NCBI RefSeq assembly: GCF_007570865.1
Contig: NZ_VLPS01000006.1
Coordinates: 62,001-126,000, forward strand
Origin: Atlantibacter subterraneus
GTDB lineage: Bacteria; Pseudomonadota; Gammaproteobacteria; Enterobacterales; Enterobacteriaceae
Direction of reading: 5' to 3'
DNA length: 64,000 nt
Of the stretch, positions 1-8,383 are shown one piece after another (position 1 is the stretch's first letter; each line of letters starts with the position of its first letter). Both the position numbers and the translations under genes were made by a program. The notes beneath the pieces were generated by a model. The model was given only the letters and a program-made list of their open reading frames with translations. It did no database searches and was not told the origin of the DNA.

Positions 1-758
1 AGCTTTGTCTTCATTATCAGCCAATAGTCGACATTAAAAACGGTACCTGCGTTGGCGCTGAAGCGCTATTGCGGTGGCCGGGATTTAATGGCCCGGTAAT
101 GAGCCCGGTTGAATTTATTCCGCTGGCGGAAAAAGAGGGGCTGATTGCCCGGGTCACCGATTACGTTATTGAAGAGTTGTATCAGGATCTGGGCACATTT
201 CTGGCGGCCCATCCGGAGCTTTACATTTCTATCAACCTGTCCGCATCCGATTTCCACTCTGCGCGGCTGATTGCCCTGATTGAACAAAAGAACCGTCAAT
301 TTGGCGTTAAAGCCCAGCAAATCAAAATTGAAGTCACCGAGCGCGGCGTCATTGACGTGACCAAAACCGCGCCGGTGGTGCAGGCCTTCCGCCGCTCAGG
401 CTTTGAAATCGCCATCGATGATTTTGGTACCGGCTATTCCAACCTTCACAATCTGTACTCGCTGAATGTCGATATGCTGAAAATCGATAAAACCTTTATC
501 GATACGCTGACCACCAACAGCACCAGCCATTTGATCGTGGAACATATTATTGAAATGGCGCAAAGCCTGCGCCTGAAGATTATTGCCGAAGGGGTGGAAA
601 CCCCTGAGCAAATTAGCTGGCTGTTAAAGCGTAACGTGCAGTTCTGTCAGGGGTGGTATTTCGCGAAGGCGATGTCGCCTCATGAGCTCATTAGCTGGGT
701 ATACGAGCCTGAAGTTAAAACGTTATTACGGGAAGCTAATCCCGCGACTCTGGTCTGA
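1..758 (+). CDS. pdeC: Cyclic-di-GMP phosphodiesterase PdeC (YjcC), 3' part
   Basis: This is the C-terminal EAL domain of a c-di-GMP phosphodiesterase; the gene enters from the left edge already in frame (codons in frame 3), so the N-terminal CSS-motif/periplasmic sensor and membrane segments lie outside the window. The visible part carries the full set of EAL signatures: AEALLRW near the edge, NLSASD, the metal-binding DDFGTGYS, KIDKTFI, EGVET and CQGWYFAKAM. It should therefore be an active enzyme hydrolysing c-di-GMP to pGpG at the inner membrane face. Position next to soxS matches yjcC in E. coli. Its last 79 bases overlap the 3' end of soxS on the opposite strand, which is unusual. Identification as PdeC rests on the domain plus synteny. 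Confidence 0.9.
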   Translation, partial: LCLHYQPIVDIKNGTCVGAEALLRWPGFNGPVMSPVEFIPLAEKEGLIARVTDYVIEELYQDLGTFLAAHPELYISINLSASDFHSARLIALIEQKNRQFGVKAQQIKIEVTERGVIDVTKTAPVVQAFRRSGFEIAIDDFGTGYSNLHNLYSLNVDMLKIDKTFIDTLTTNSTSHLIVEHIIEMAQSLRLKIIAEGVETPEQISWLLKRNVQFCQGWYFAKAMSPHELISWVYEPEVKTLLREANPATLV

Positions 759-1072
759 AGCCGGTAGTCGGTCGGCGTAATGTCATATTCCCGACGGAAA
801 ACGCGTGAAAAGGTCTGCTGTGAAACGTAACCGTGATCCATCGCGATATCAAAAATAGGCCGCCGCGTATTACGCAGCGCTTCTGCCGCCATCGATAACC
901 GGCGTTGACGAATATACTCCCCGAGCGACTGCCGCATCACGGTGCGAAACATCCGCTGTAAATACCATTTTGAATAACCTGATTTTTTCGCCACCACGTC
1001 GATATTCAGCGGTTGGTCAATATGCTCATCGATCCATTCAATCAGTGTGCTGATAATTTCCGGATGTGACAT
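680..1072 (-). CDS. soxS: AraC-family superoxide response activator SoxS, with extended C-terminus
   Basis: SoxS is the small AraC-type activator of the superoxide regulon; it is little more than a DNA-binding domain with two helix-turn-helix motifs. The sequence from MSHPEII through SKWYLQRMFRT and VSQQTFSRVFRR to TPTDYR is collinear with E. coli SoxS. E. coli SoxS ends about two residues after this point, at 107 residues, whereas this frame stays open for about 23 more, giving 130. The extra tail runs antisense through the last codons of pdeC. Transcription starts from the SoxR-controlled promoter between soxS and soxR. Identity is certain from sequence and synteny; whether the extra tail is a natural variant or a sequencing effect near the stop codon is open. 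Confidence 0.95.
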   Translation of the reverse strand: MSHPEIISTLIEWIDEHIDQPLNIDVVAKKSGYSKWYLQRMFRTVMRQSLGEYIRQRRLSMAAEALRNTRRPIFDIAMDHGYVSQQTFSRVFRREYDITPTDYRLQTRVAGLASRNNVLTSGSYTQLMSS

Positions 1073-1119
1073 AAGCGCCCCTTATCGTAAGTTATCGATA
1101 GTCGTTCTCATTGTCGGCG

Positions 1120-1150
1120 AGTATAATTCCTCAAGTTAACTTGAGGTAAA
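1120..1150 (-). promoter_or_regulatory. soxS promoter with SoxR operator
   Basis: A perfect 18-bp palindrome, CCTCAAGTTAACTTGAGG, lies at 1129-1146. On the minus strand it sits between a -35 element TTTACC (1145-1150) and a -10 element TATACT (1120-1125). The spacer is 19 bp, the over-long spacing typical of MerR-family promoters that the oxidised regulator untwists. This is the classical SoxR site. Confidence 0.95.
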
Positions 1151-1155
1151 GCGTT

Positions 1156-1620
1156 ATGGAGAAGAAAAAACCGCGCATTAAACCCTTTCTGACGCCCGGT
1201 GAAGTGGCAAAACGCAGCGGCGTCGCGGTTTCCGCGCTGCATTTTTATGAGAGCAAAGGGCTGATAAAAAGTACCCGCAATGCGGGAAACCAGCGGCGCT
1301 ATAAGCGTGACGTGCTGCGCTATGTGGCGATCATTAAAATTGCTCAGCGGATCGGTATCCCGCTCGCCACCATTAACCAGGCGCTCAGCGTATTGCCTGA
1401 AGGGCATTCCATCAGTCCGAAAGAGTGGCAACAGCTTTCGTCACGCTGGCGGGAAGAACTCGATCGACGGATCCAGACGCTAACGTCGTTACGCGATGAA
1501 CTGGATGGTTGTATCGGCTGCGGCTGCCTGTCGCGTAGCGACTGCCCGTTGCGTAACCCGGAGGATCGGCTGGGGCAGGAAGGGACTGGCGCGCGATTGC
1601 TGGAGGACAGCGAGCACTAA
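1156..1620 (+). CDS. soxR: Redox-sensing MerR-family regulator SoxR
   Basis: SoxR is a homodimeric [2Fe-2S] sensor that turns on soxS when its cluster is oxidised by redox-cycling compounds. The 154-residue protein has an N-terminal MerR winged helix (residues about 12-80, starting [21 protein letters not shown]), a dimerisation helix, and the cluster motif [12 protein letters not shown], with cysteines at 119, 122, 124 and 130, the same positions as in E. coli SoxR. The start at 1156 lies just downstream of the operator palindrome. It is divergent from soxS and is followed by a strong hairpin at 1624-1653 shared with the antisense sRNA. The length matches the family. Confidence 0.97.
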   Translation: MEKKKPRIKPFLTPGEVAKRSGVAVSALHFYESKGLIKSTRNAGNQRRYKRDVLRYVAIIKIAQRIGIPLATINQALSVLPEGHSISPKEWQQLSSRWREELDRRIQTLTSLRDELDGCIGCGCLSRSDCPLRNPEDRLGQEGTGARLLEDSEH

Positions 1621-1653
1621 AAAAACTAAAGCGCCAACTGCGGCGCTTTAGTT
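1621..1653. terminator. Bidirectional terminator between soxR and sraL
   Basis: A perfect 12-bp stem, AACTAAAGCGCC (1624-1635) with its complement at 1642-1653, encloses a six-base loop. The A-run at 1620-1625 is a T-run on the minus strand, so the hairpin is best suited to end the minus-strand sRNA, but it can also stop soxR. Confidence 0.85.
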
Positions 1654-1761
1654 TGGTTCCGGTCTTTGTCTTTATCAGTATCCCGCTTTCTCACGGGAGG
1701 GTTTCCCCCGACGTCGGCGCTCCTCAATCGTAGTCTTTCAGGAGGTTCCGGCTTGCACCGA
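1621..1761 (-). ncRNA. sraL: Probable small RNA SraL (RyjA)
   Basis: In E. coli and Salmonella the approximately 140-nt sRNA SraL is encoded antisense just beyond soxR. Here the minus strand shows a matching unit. A -10-like TATACT lies at 1769-1774, which puts a start near 1761. There is an internal purine-rich stem around 1694-1712. The unit ends in a 12-bp terminator stem (1642-1653 with 1624-1635) and a run of T. The distance from predicted start to terminator end is about 141 nt. Position, length and terminator all agree with SraL; I recall rather than compared its sequence, so the name is an inference from location and architecture. Confidence 0.72.
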
Positions 1762-1886
1762 TAATTTCAGTATATCCCCGGTCCCTGTTTCTTCCAGCCA
1801 TTCTGGCGATTTTTCGCACTAACTTTTGCGACAACTTGCCGCAATTTTCTATAGTTAAATTCACCCACTCGCGATGAGAAATTGCC

Positions 1887-2555
1887 ATGCTAACCGTGCA
1901 TCATCTGAATAACTCCCGATCGCAGCGTATCCTTTGCGCGCTGGAAGAGCTGAATTTGCCCTACCAGATCGTTCGCTATCAGCGTGAACCCACGATGATG
2001 GCACCGCCTGCGCTAAAAAAAGTGCACCCGCTGGGCAAATCACCGGTGCTGGAAGATGAAGGCTTTGTGCTGGCGGAATCCGGTGCAATCCTGGAATACC
2101 TGCAGGAAACCTACGATACCCAGGGGCAACTCAAGCCTGCCGATGCGCAGGGAAAAATCGATTACCGCTTCTGGCTGCACTACGCAGAGGGATCGCTGAT
2201 GCCGCTGCTGATGATGAAACTGGTATTCGCCAGCCTTGGTAAACCGCCGGTACCGTTTGGCTTTCGTACCGTGGGTAAGCTGTTAGGGCAGGGGGTGCAG
2301 AAAGGCTATCTGAATAAGCAGCTCGCTACCCATGCGCAATTTATCGAGCAATCGCTTGAAGGCCGCGAATGGTTTGCCGGGGATCGGTTTAGCATGGCGG
2401 ATATCCAGATGAGTTTTCCCGTCATTGCGCTGCTGACCCGGGGCGGGATCGATAATTTGCCCAACCTTCAGCGCTGGAAGCAGCGTTTCGAACAGCGACC
2501 GGCCTGGCAGCGCGCCATCACCAAAGGCGGGCCTTTTTCTCTGCCCGGCGGCTAA
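1887..2555 (+). CDS. Glutathione S-transferase family protein
   Basis: This 222-residue cytosolic protein has a thioredoxin-fold N-terminal domain (residues about 1-80) with NNSRSQRILCALEEL and the glutathione gamma-glutamyl site LAESGAILEYL, followed by an all-helical C-terminal domain (about 90-210) with the N-capping box FSMADIQMSF. It should conjugate glutathione to electrophiles or act as a glutathione-dependent peroxidase; the substrate cannot be read from sequence. The early Asn-Ser-Arg-Ser region points to a Ser- or Cys-less bacterial/fungal Gtt1-like GST. It is a single gene between soxR and ghxP. Redox-related neighbours suggest, but do not show, a role in oxidative stress. The ribosome-binding site is weak. 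Confidence 0.88.
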   Translation: MLTVHHLNNSRSQRILCALEELNLPYQIVRYQREPTMMAPPALKKVHPLGKSPVLEDEGFVLAESGAILEYLQETYDTQGQLKPADAQGKIDYRFWLHYAEGSLMPLLMMKLVFASLGKPPVPFGFRTVGKLLGQGVQKGYLNKQLATHAQFIEQSLEGREWFAGDRFSMADIQMSFPVIALLTRGGIDNLPNLQRWKQRFEQRPAWQRAITKGGPFSLPGG

Positions 2556-2611
2556 TTCCGCATTCATGGCCATAACATATTGAGCGGATTTTGTTATGGC
2601 TTTGCGCATCG

Positions 2612-2627
2612 ACGATAACGTTTGCGC
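2612..2627. promoter_or_regulatory. Candidate PurR box 1 upstream of ghxP
   Basis: The 16-mer ACGATAACGTTTGCGC matches the PurR palindrome ACGCAAACGTTTGCGT at 13 of 16 positions. The E. coli ghxP (yjcD) gene is a reported PurR target, so this site plausibly represses the gene when hypoxanthine or guanine is plentiful. Confidence 0.6.
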
Positions 2628-2755
2628 ATTTGTCGGTGAAGAAATCATCACCTGGATGAATTTTTCGCGAAAAGCGGCAAAGTTAAGTTGAAAAACCCCG
2701 TCACAAGGCTGGATAATCGTTTGCCTTAACTTTACGCACCGTTTTCTATGCGCGG

Positions 2756-2771
2756 AGCTAAACGTTTGCTT
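2756..2771. promoter_or_regulatory. Candidate PurR box 2 upstream of ghxP
   Basis: AGCTAAACGTTTGCTT matches the PurR consensus at 12 of 16 positions, with the central AAACGTTTGC intact. It is 115 bp before the ghxP start and closer to the likely promoter than box 1. Two boxes about 130 bp apart could act together. The rest of 2556-2885 contains no gene that I can support. Confidence 0.5.
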
Positions 2772-2885
2772 ATTGTGACCCCTCCTATTTGTCACTCATT
2801 GAGCACAGGGATCTGACGTTTAGCTGGCAGCGGGTTGTCCACCGCGCATAAGAACGAACTACAAAAATTCTCAGGGGAAGTTTCT

Positions 2886-4232
2886 ATGTCTACGCCATCT
2901 GCGCGTACCGGCTCGCTTGATGCCTGGTTTAAGGTTTCTGCACGCGGCAGTACCGTTCGTCAGGAAATCGTTGCAGGCCTCACCACCTTTTTGGCCATGG
3001 TCTATTCCGTTATCGTGGTTCCGGGCATGCTGGGTAAAGCGGGCTTTCCGCCAGCCGCCGTTTTCGTTGCCACCTGTCTGGTTGCCGGTATCGGTTCATT
3101 ACTGATGGGCCTGTGGGCAAACCTGCCGCTGGCTATCGGTTGCGCCATCTCCTTAACCGCCTTTACCGCGTTCAGCCTGGTGCTTGGCCAGCAAATCAGC
3201 GTGCCGGTCGCCTTAGGCGCGGTGTTCCTGATGGGCGTGCTGTTTACCATTATTTCCGCCACCGGCATCCGTAGCTGGATCTTACGCAACCTGCCGCAGG
3301 GCATCGCGCACGGTACCGGTATCGGTATCGGCCTGTTCCTGCTGCTGATTGCCGCGAACGGCGTGGGCCTGGTGATCAAAAACCCGCTGGACGGCTTGCC
3401 GGTAGCGTTGGGCCACTTCGCCAGCTTCCCGGTGATCATGTCGCTGATTGGCCTGGCGGTGATCATTGGTCTTGAGAAACTGAAAGTGCCGGGCGGCATT
3501 CTGCTGACCATCATTGGCGTTTCTATCGTTGGCCTGATTTTCGACCCGAGCGTGAAGTTCTCCGGCCTGTTCGCCATGCCGTCGCTGAGCGATGAAAACG
3601 GCAACTCGCTGATCGGCAGCCTGGACATCATGGGCGCGCTGAACCCGGTAGTGATCCCAAGCGTACTGGCGCTGGTAATGACGGCGGTGTTTGATGCTAC
3701 CGGGACTATCCGCGCGGTAGCCGGCCAGGCAAACCTGCTGGATAAAGACGGGCAGATTATCGATGGCGGCAAAGCACTGACCACCGACTCCCTGAGCAGT
3801 GTGTTCTCCGGTCTGGTGGGCGCAGCGCCTGCCGCGGTGTATATCGAATCCGCAGCGGGTACCGCGGCGGGCGGCAAAACCGGCCTGACGGCAATCACCG
3901 TTGGCGTGCTGTTCCTGCTGATCCTGTTCCTGTCTCCGCTCTCTTACCTGGTGCCCGCTTACGCGACTGCGCCTGCGCTGATGTATGTCGGCCTGCTGAT
4001 GCTGAGCAACGTGGCGAAAATCGATTTCGCCGATTTCGTTGACGCTATGTCCGGCCTGATCACCGCCGTGTTTATCGTGCTGACCTGTAACATCGTAACC
4101 GGCATCATGATTGGCTTCGCATCGCTGGTGATTGGTCGTGTGGTCTCCGGCGAGTGGCGCAAGCTCAATATCGGCACCGTGATTATTGCTATCGCGCTGG
4201 TGGCGTTCTACGCGGGCGGCTGGGCGATTTAA
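2886..4232 (+). CDS. ghxP: Guanine/hypoxanthine permease GhxP
   Basis: GhxP is a proton-symport permease of the NCS2/AzgA-like family that imports guanine and hypoxanthine across the inner membrane. The 448-residue protein begins [15 protein letters not shown] and is near-identical in layout to E. coli YjcD. It has 12-14 hydrophobic segments, the signature [11 protein letters not shown] near residue 35, the substrate region [15 protein letters not shown] and the [13 protein letters not shown] motif. I chose the start at 2886 over an in-frame codon 51 bp upstream because it gives the E. coli N-terminus. The gene is monocistronic, with PurR-like boxes upstream and a terminator at 4250-4280. Confidence 0.95.
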   Translation: MSTPSARTGSLDAWFKVSARGSTVRQEIVAGLTTFLAMVYSVIVVPGMLGKAGFPPAAVFVATCLVAGIGSLLMGLWANLPLAIGCAISLTAFTAFSLVLGQQISVPVALGAVFLMGVLFTIISATGIRSWILRNLPQGIAHGTGIGIGLFLLLIAANGVGLVIKNPLDGLPVALGHFASFPVIMSLIGLAVIIGLEKLKVPGGILLTIIGVSIVGLIFDPSVKFSGLFAMPSLSDENGNSLIGSLDIMGALNPVVIPSVLALVMTAVFDATGTIRAVAGQANLLDKDGQIIDGGKALTTDSLSSVFSGLVGAAPAAVYIESAAGTAAGGKTGLTAITVGVLFLLILFLSPLSYLVPAYATAPALMYVGLLMLSNVAKIDFADFVDAMSGLITAVFIVLTCNIVTGIMIGFASLVIGRVVSGEWRKLNIGTVIIAIALVAFYAGGWAI

Positions 4233-4249
4233 TCCTCATGCTTTCCGAC

Positions 4250-4280
4250 AAACGGGCCTGATTTGGCCCGTTTTTGTTTT
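4250..4280 (+). terminator. Terminator after ghxP
   Basis: AAACGGGCC (4250-4258) pairs with GGCCCGTTT (4265-4273) across a six-base loop, followed by a T-rich tract. This is a standard intrinsic terminator separating ghxP from yjcE. Confidence 0.9.
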
Positions 4281-4373
4281 TAAGGCACATCCTGTTTCCT
4301 TTTTGTTGGTGTCGATGTTCTATTATCTGAGGAGTCTCTTTTTTCGACAGGCATCACCGCATTCAAGGACAGC

Positions 4374-6020
4374 ATGGAAATTTTCTTTACCATTCTTATC
4401 ATGACCCTTGTGGTCTCGCTCTCCGGGGTCGTTACCCGGGTACTTCCCTTCCAGGTTCCCCTTCCGTTAATGCAAATCGCCATAGGTGCCTTGCTCGCCT
4501 GGCCGACGTTTGGTTTGCATGTGGACTTTAATCCGGAACTGTTTCTGGTGCTGTTTATCCCGCCGCTGCTGTTTGCCGACGGCTGGAAAACGCCGACCCG
4601 CGAATTTCTCGACCATGGCCGGGAGATTATCGGCCTCGCGCTGGCGCTGGTGCTGGTCACCGTGGTCGGGATCGGTTTCCTGATTTACTGGATGGTGCCG
4701 GGCATCCCGCTGATACCCGCTTTTGCGCTGGCCGCCGTGCTGTCGCCCACCGATGCGGTCGCGCTGTCAGGCATCGTTGGCGAAGGACGAATACCCAAAA
4801 AAATCATGGGGATTTTGCAGGGCGAAGCGTTAATGAACGACGCCTCCGGCCTGGTGGCCCTGAAGTTTGCCGTGGCGGTGGCGATGGGCACCATGGTGTT
4901 TACCGTGGGCGGCGCGACGGTTGAGTTTATGAAAGTGGCGGTGGGCGGCCTGTTGGCCGGTATCGCTGTCGCCTGGCTGTATGGTCGCTCGCTGCGTTGG
5001 CTGAGCCGCTGGGGCGGCGATGAGCCCGCCACGCAAATCGTGCTGCTATTCCTGCTGCCGTTTGCCTCTTATCTGATTGCCGAACATATTGGCGTATCTG
5101 GCATTCTGGCCGCCGTGGCCGCCGGGATGACCATCACCCGTTCCGGCGTGATGCGCCGTGCGCCGCTGGCGATGCGCCTGCGCGCCAACAGCGTCTGGTC
5201 GATGCTGGAGTTTGTGTTTAACGGCATGGTGTTCCTGATGCTCGGCCTGCAAATGCCCGGCATTCTTGAGACCTCGCTGACTGCTGCCGAAGCCGATCCC
5301 AATGTTGAAGTGTGGATGCTGTTCCTTGATATCTTCATCATCTACGCGGCGCTCATTCTGGTGCGCTTCGCCTGGCTGTGGGTGATGAAGCACTTCAGCC
5401 GTCGCTTCCTGAAGAAAAAACCGATGGAGTTTGGCGCATGGAAAACCCGCGATCTGCTGATTGCCGCTTTCGCGGGCGTGCGCGGGGCCATCACTCTGGC
5501 GGGTGTGCTGTCAATTCCGCTGTTGCTGGCCGACGGCACGCCGTTCCCGGCGCGTTATGAGCTGATTTTCCTGGCGGCGGGCGTGATCCTGATTTCTCTG
5601 TTTGTCGGCGTGATTATGCTGCCGATCCTGCTTCAGCACGTGGAAGTGACCGATCAGGCGAAAGCGCGGGAAGAGGAGCGTCTGGCGCGTTCAGTGACGG
5701 CGGAAGTGGCGATTGTCGCTATCCAGAAAAAAGAGGAGCGCATGGCGGCGGACGTCAATGAAAACATCGATACCCAGCTACTGAAAGAGGTGAGTGCGCG
5801 GGTGATTGGTAATCTGCGCCGCCGGGCCGACGGGCGCAGCGATGCCGAGAACAGCGCGCTGGAAGAGAATCTGGAGCGCCGGTTCCGCCTTGCCGCGCTG
5901 CGTTCAGAACGCGCGGAGCTGTACCATTTGCGCGCCACCCGGCAAATCAGCAACGATACGCTGCAAAAACTGCTGCACGATCTCGATCTGCTGGAAGCCC
6001 TGCTTATCGAGAAGCATTAA
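4374..6020 (+). CDS. yjcE: CPA1-family sodium/proton exchanger YjcE
   Basis: YjcE is a monovalent cation:proton antiporter of the CPA1 (NhaP/NHE-like) family in the inner membrane. The 548-residue protein has about 12 membrane segments in residues 1-430, including the family motif FIPPLLFADGWKT, the ion-binding region LSPTDAVALSGIVGEG followed by GEALMNDASGLVALK, and the AGVRGAITLAGVLSIP segment. A hydrophilic, charged C-terminal tail (about 430-548) is cytoplasmic. The start at 4374 has AAGGA just upstream. It is convergent with the LysR gene, and the two stop codons are only a few bases apart. The specific ion and physiological role of YjcE are not well known. Confidence 0.92.
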   Translation: MEIFFTILIMTLVVSLSGVVTRVLPFQVPLPLMQIAIGALLAWPTFGLHVDFNPELFLVLFIPPLLFADGWKTPTREFLDHGREIIGLALALVLVTVVGIGFLIYWMVPGIPLIPAFALAAVLSPTDAVALSGIVGEGRIPKKIMGILQGEALMNDASGLVALKFAVAVAMGTMVFTVGGATVEFMKVAVGGLLAGIAVAWLYGRSLRWLSRWGGDEPATQIVLLFLLPFASYLIAEHIGVSGILAAVAAGMTITRSGVMRRAPLAMRLRANSVWSMLEFVFNGMVFLMLGLQMPGILETSLTAAEADPNVEVWMLFLDIFIIYAALILVRFAWLWVMKHFSRRFLKKKPMEFGAWKTRDLLIAAFAGVRGAITLAGVLSIPLLLADGTPFPARYELIFLAAGVILISLFVGVIMLPILLQHVEVTDQAKAREEERLARSVTAEVAIVAIQKKEERMAADVNENIDTQLLKEVSARVIGNLRRRADGRSDAENSALEENLERRFRLAALRSERAELYHLRATRQISNDTLQKLLHDLDLLEALLIEKH

Positions 6021-6023
6021 ACC

Positions 6024-6917
6024 TTACTGGCCAGCGGCGGCTGGCCAGTACTCTTTGCAGCAGTGCAGCCAGGCCTGAGCGCTGTGGGAAAGATACACCC
6101 CTTCACGCCAAATCATCCCCAACTCCCAGCGCAATGGGCTGCGCAGCGGCATCCAGGTGAGGAGGGTGCTGTCCAGCTTGCGGCAGATCGGCTCCGGTAA
6201 AATCGCAATCCCCACGCCCGCCTGCACCATCGCCGCCAAAAAATCCCACTGCCCGCTGCGTACCGCGATATGGGGATTCATGCCGAGCGTGGCGAACAGC
6301 TGCATAAGCTGGCGGCTGAGCGAGAAGTCTTCGTTGTAAATCAACAGCGGATGGCCGGACAGCGCTTTTGGCTCGACAAAATCGCGCTTTACCCACTCGC
6401 CGGAGCGGGGAGCCAGCACGCACAGCGGATGGCTGAACAGCGGCAGGGTAGCGAAATGATGCTCTTCTTCAACTGGCAGGGCAGTCATGGCTAAATCCAG
6501 TTCGCCGTTCATCACTGCCTGCTGAACGGTCAGACTGCCGAACTCGGAAATCTTCAGCTCCACGCCGGGATAGCGCTGGCGATACAAGCCGATTGGCCCC
6601 GCCATCAGCATACCCACCATGGGCGGAATACCCAGGCGCAGCGTACCTTTATCGAGGTGATGGATATCGCTAAGCTCGGCCTCCAGCTGGCGAAATTCCG
6701 CGAGAATGGCGATCCCTCGTTCATAAACCACTTTACCGGTATCGGTCAGCAGCAGCTTGCGGCCATCACGGATCAGCAGCGTGCAGCTAAGCTCATCTTC
6801 CAGATTGCGCAGCATTTTGCTGATGGTTGGCTGGGTAACATACAGATTCTGCGCCGCGCGGGTAAAACTTTGCTGTCTCACCACTTCAACAAAATAACGC
6901 AGCGTTTTGATATCCAT
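6024..6917 (-). CDS. LysR-family transcriptional regulator
   Basis: This 297-residue protein has the LysR winged helix at residues 1-60 (MDIKTLRYFVEVVRQQSFTR followed by LYVTQPTISKMLRNLE) and a type 2 periplasmic-binding-like effector domain (about 90-290). The domain pattern and the LRLGIPPMVG start of the effector domain resemble the CidR/YwbI-type branch, but I cannot assign a ligand. Its neighbours are the exchanger yjcE (convergent) and the cyuP-cyuA operon, which is on the same strand upstream; regulation of either is possible but not shown. The final codons (EYWPAAAGQ) are embedded in an 11-bp hairpin shared with the end of yjcE. Confidence 0.88.
   Translation of the reverse strand: MDIKTLRYFVEVVRQQSFTRAAQNLYVTQPTISKMLRNLEDELSCTLLIRDGRKLLLTDTGKVVYERGIAILAEFRQLEAELSDIHHLDKGTLRLGIPPMVGMLMAGPIGLYRQRYPGVELKISEFGSLTVQQAVMNGELDLAMTALPVEEEHHFATLPLFSHPLCVLAPRSGEWVKRDFVEPKALSGHPLLIYNEDFSLSRQLMQLFATLGMNPHIAVRSGQWDFLAAMVQAGVGIAILPEPICRKLDSTLLTWMPLRSPLRWELGMIWREGVYLSHSAQAWLHCCKEYWPAAAGQ
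6025..6050. terminator. Hairpin between convergent yjcE and LysR gene
   Basis: TACTGGCCAGC (6025-6035) pairs perfectly with GCTGGCCAGTA (6040-6050) over a four-base loop. It lies just after the yjcE stop and inside the last codons of the LysR gene. No clear T-run follows on either side, so it may act as an mRNA 3'-end stabiliser or a weak bidirectional terminator. Confidence 0.55.
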
Positions 6918-7011
6918 AGAAGATCGGGCCTTTAGGGATTTTTCTTAAGTTTACGCTATTTATCAACGCGTGAATGGGAGGGGTATCAAGCGCTGGCGCA
7001 TGAGGGCAATG

Positions 7012-7040
7012 AAAAAGCCCCGCCGTTGACAGCGGGGCTT
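7012..7040 (-). terminator. Terminator after cyuA
   Basis: On the minus strand AAGCCCCGC pairs with GCGGGGCTT (7015-7023 with 7032-7040), followed by a T-run (plus-strand A-run at 7012-7016). It ends the cyuP-cyuA transcript. Confidence 0.88.
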
Positions 7041-7047
7041 GCAGGGG

Positions 7048-8358
7048 TTAATGCGCTTTATGCGCCATGATTTCAATAATCTGCTTGTCGGTTTGCTGCA
7101 TGGAATGACAGGCCAGCGCACACAGATTTGAGATGGATTGCTCAACGTCCTGCGCCACAATGCCTTCGTTGCCCGTGACCGCCGTACCGTCCAGCGCCAT
7201 CAGTACCGCTTTCCATGCAGCGGCGGCGCTGGTGGAGACCTTCATCGCACAGCTGTTGGAGGCACCATCGCAAATCATTCCGCTGACATCACCAATCATG
7301 CTGCCGATCGCCATGGCGATGGTGTCATAGCTCCCCTCCGCCAGCCATGCCATGCCTGCCGCTGCGCCCATTGCCGCGGTGGTGGCGGCGCATAACGCCG
7401 ATAAGCGAGGCAACTGATGGTGAATATAAATGGCGCTGAGATGGGAGAGCATCAGCGCACGTGCTAAACGCTCGTCATCCGCGCCAAAATATTCGGCCAC
7501 CACCATGACGGGAACGGTAGCGGTAATGCCCTGATTGCCCGAACCGGAGTTACTCATCGCGGGTAAAGTTGCGCCGCCCATGCGGGCATCGGAAGCCGCG
7601 CTGGTACGGATCAGAATCGCCGTCAAAAGATCGTCAGAAAGCAGGCCGCGCGCGCACTGTTTTTTCAGCGTTGCGCCGATGTGTAATCCCCAGGCGCTGC
7701 GTAATCCTTCCTGGGATAACGCACCGTTCAACCTTGCCGCATCGAGAATAAAACGTATCGATTCGAAGGGCGCATGGTTCACAAACGCCAGTATCTCTTT
7801 CAGCGATGTCGTGGACAGCACCGCCAGCACGGACGCCCGATCGTCGTCCTGCACCCGCGTGTCGTGAGAAAACGCCACGCCCTGATGGGTTTCGATGCGC
7901 ACAATATTGGTATGCCCGCTGGCAATCGTCACACAGGCCCACGCGTCTGCGCTGTAGACTTTAGCGCGCGCAAAGAGAATGTCGTGACACGGCTCCTGCA
8001 ACTTCACGGCGACGTTACCGGCGTTCAACATGGCTTTTGCTGCGTCAATTGCCGCGGCTGACGCGCCTTTAAGCACTTCAAGCCCTGCCTTGCCGTCACC
8101 GCCCAGCGCCCCGAGCGCCGCCGCAATGGGTAGCCCAACCATACCGGTGCCGGGAACCGTGACGCCCATACCGTTTTTCATCAGGTTAGGTGAAACCCAC
8201 GCCTCAATGCGCTCAACTTTCCCGTCGAGCCTGGCCGCCGCGACCGCTGCCGCCAGGGCCAGCGAGATCGGCTCCGTACAACCCAGTGCGGGTTTCACTT
8301 CTTCCTGCACAACCTCGATAAAACGCTGCCATAACGGGTTTAATAAAATCTCAGACAT
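7048..8358 (-). CDS. cyuA: L-cysteine desulfidase CyuA (YhaM)
   Basis: CyuA breaks L-cysteine down to pyruvate, ammonia and hydrogen sulfide using an oxygen-sensitive iron-sulfur cluster, in the cytoplasm. The 436-residue sequence is collinear with E. coli YhaM and other UPF0597 proteins. Key features are [13 protein letters not shown] with Cys27, the region around [19 protein letters not shown], and [15 protein letters not shown] with two conserved cysteines expected to ligate the cluster, plus [12 protein letters not shown] near the end. It lies 25 bp downstream of the transporter cyuP and is clearly co-transcribed with it. In E. coli the pair lies in a different chromosomal position, next to its regulator cyuR, which is not present in this window. 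Confidence 0.93.
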   Translation of the reverse strand: MSEILLNPLWQRFIEVVQEEVKPALGCTEPISLALAAAVAAARLDGKVERIEAWVSPNLMKNGMGVTVPGTGMVGLPIAAALGALGGDGKAGLEVLKGASAAAIDAAKAMLNAGNVAVKLQEPCHDILFARAKVYSADAWACVTIASGHTNIVRIETHQGVAFSHDTRVQDDDRASVLAVLSTTSLKEILAFVNHAPFESIRFILDAARLNGALSQEGLRSAWGLHIGATLKKQCARGLLSDDLLTAILIRTSAASDARMGGATLPAMSNSGSGNQGITATVPVMVVAEYFGADDERLARALMLSHLSAIYIHHQLPRLSALCAATTAAMGAAAGMAWLAEGSYDTIAMAIGSMIGDVSGMICDGASNSCAMKVSTSAAAAWKAVLMALDGTAVTGNEGIVAQDVEQSISNLCALACHSMQQTDKQIIEIMAHKAH

Positions 8359-8383
8359 AACAACAACCTTAAATTACACGCGA

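Noticed and set aside
2283..2795. 170-codon minus-strand frame covering the end of the GST gene and the PurR region
   Set aside because: It overlaps a real gene and putative operators and has no recognisable domain or ribosome-binding site.
3002..3898. Long open frame antisense to ghxP (298 codons)
   Set aside because: Composition is a shadow of the GC-rich third positions of ghxP; no ribosome-binding site or known motif.
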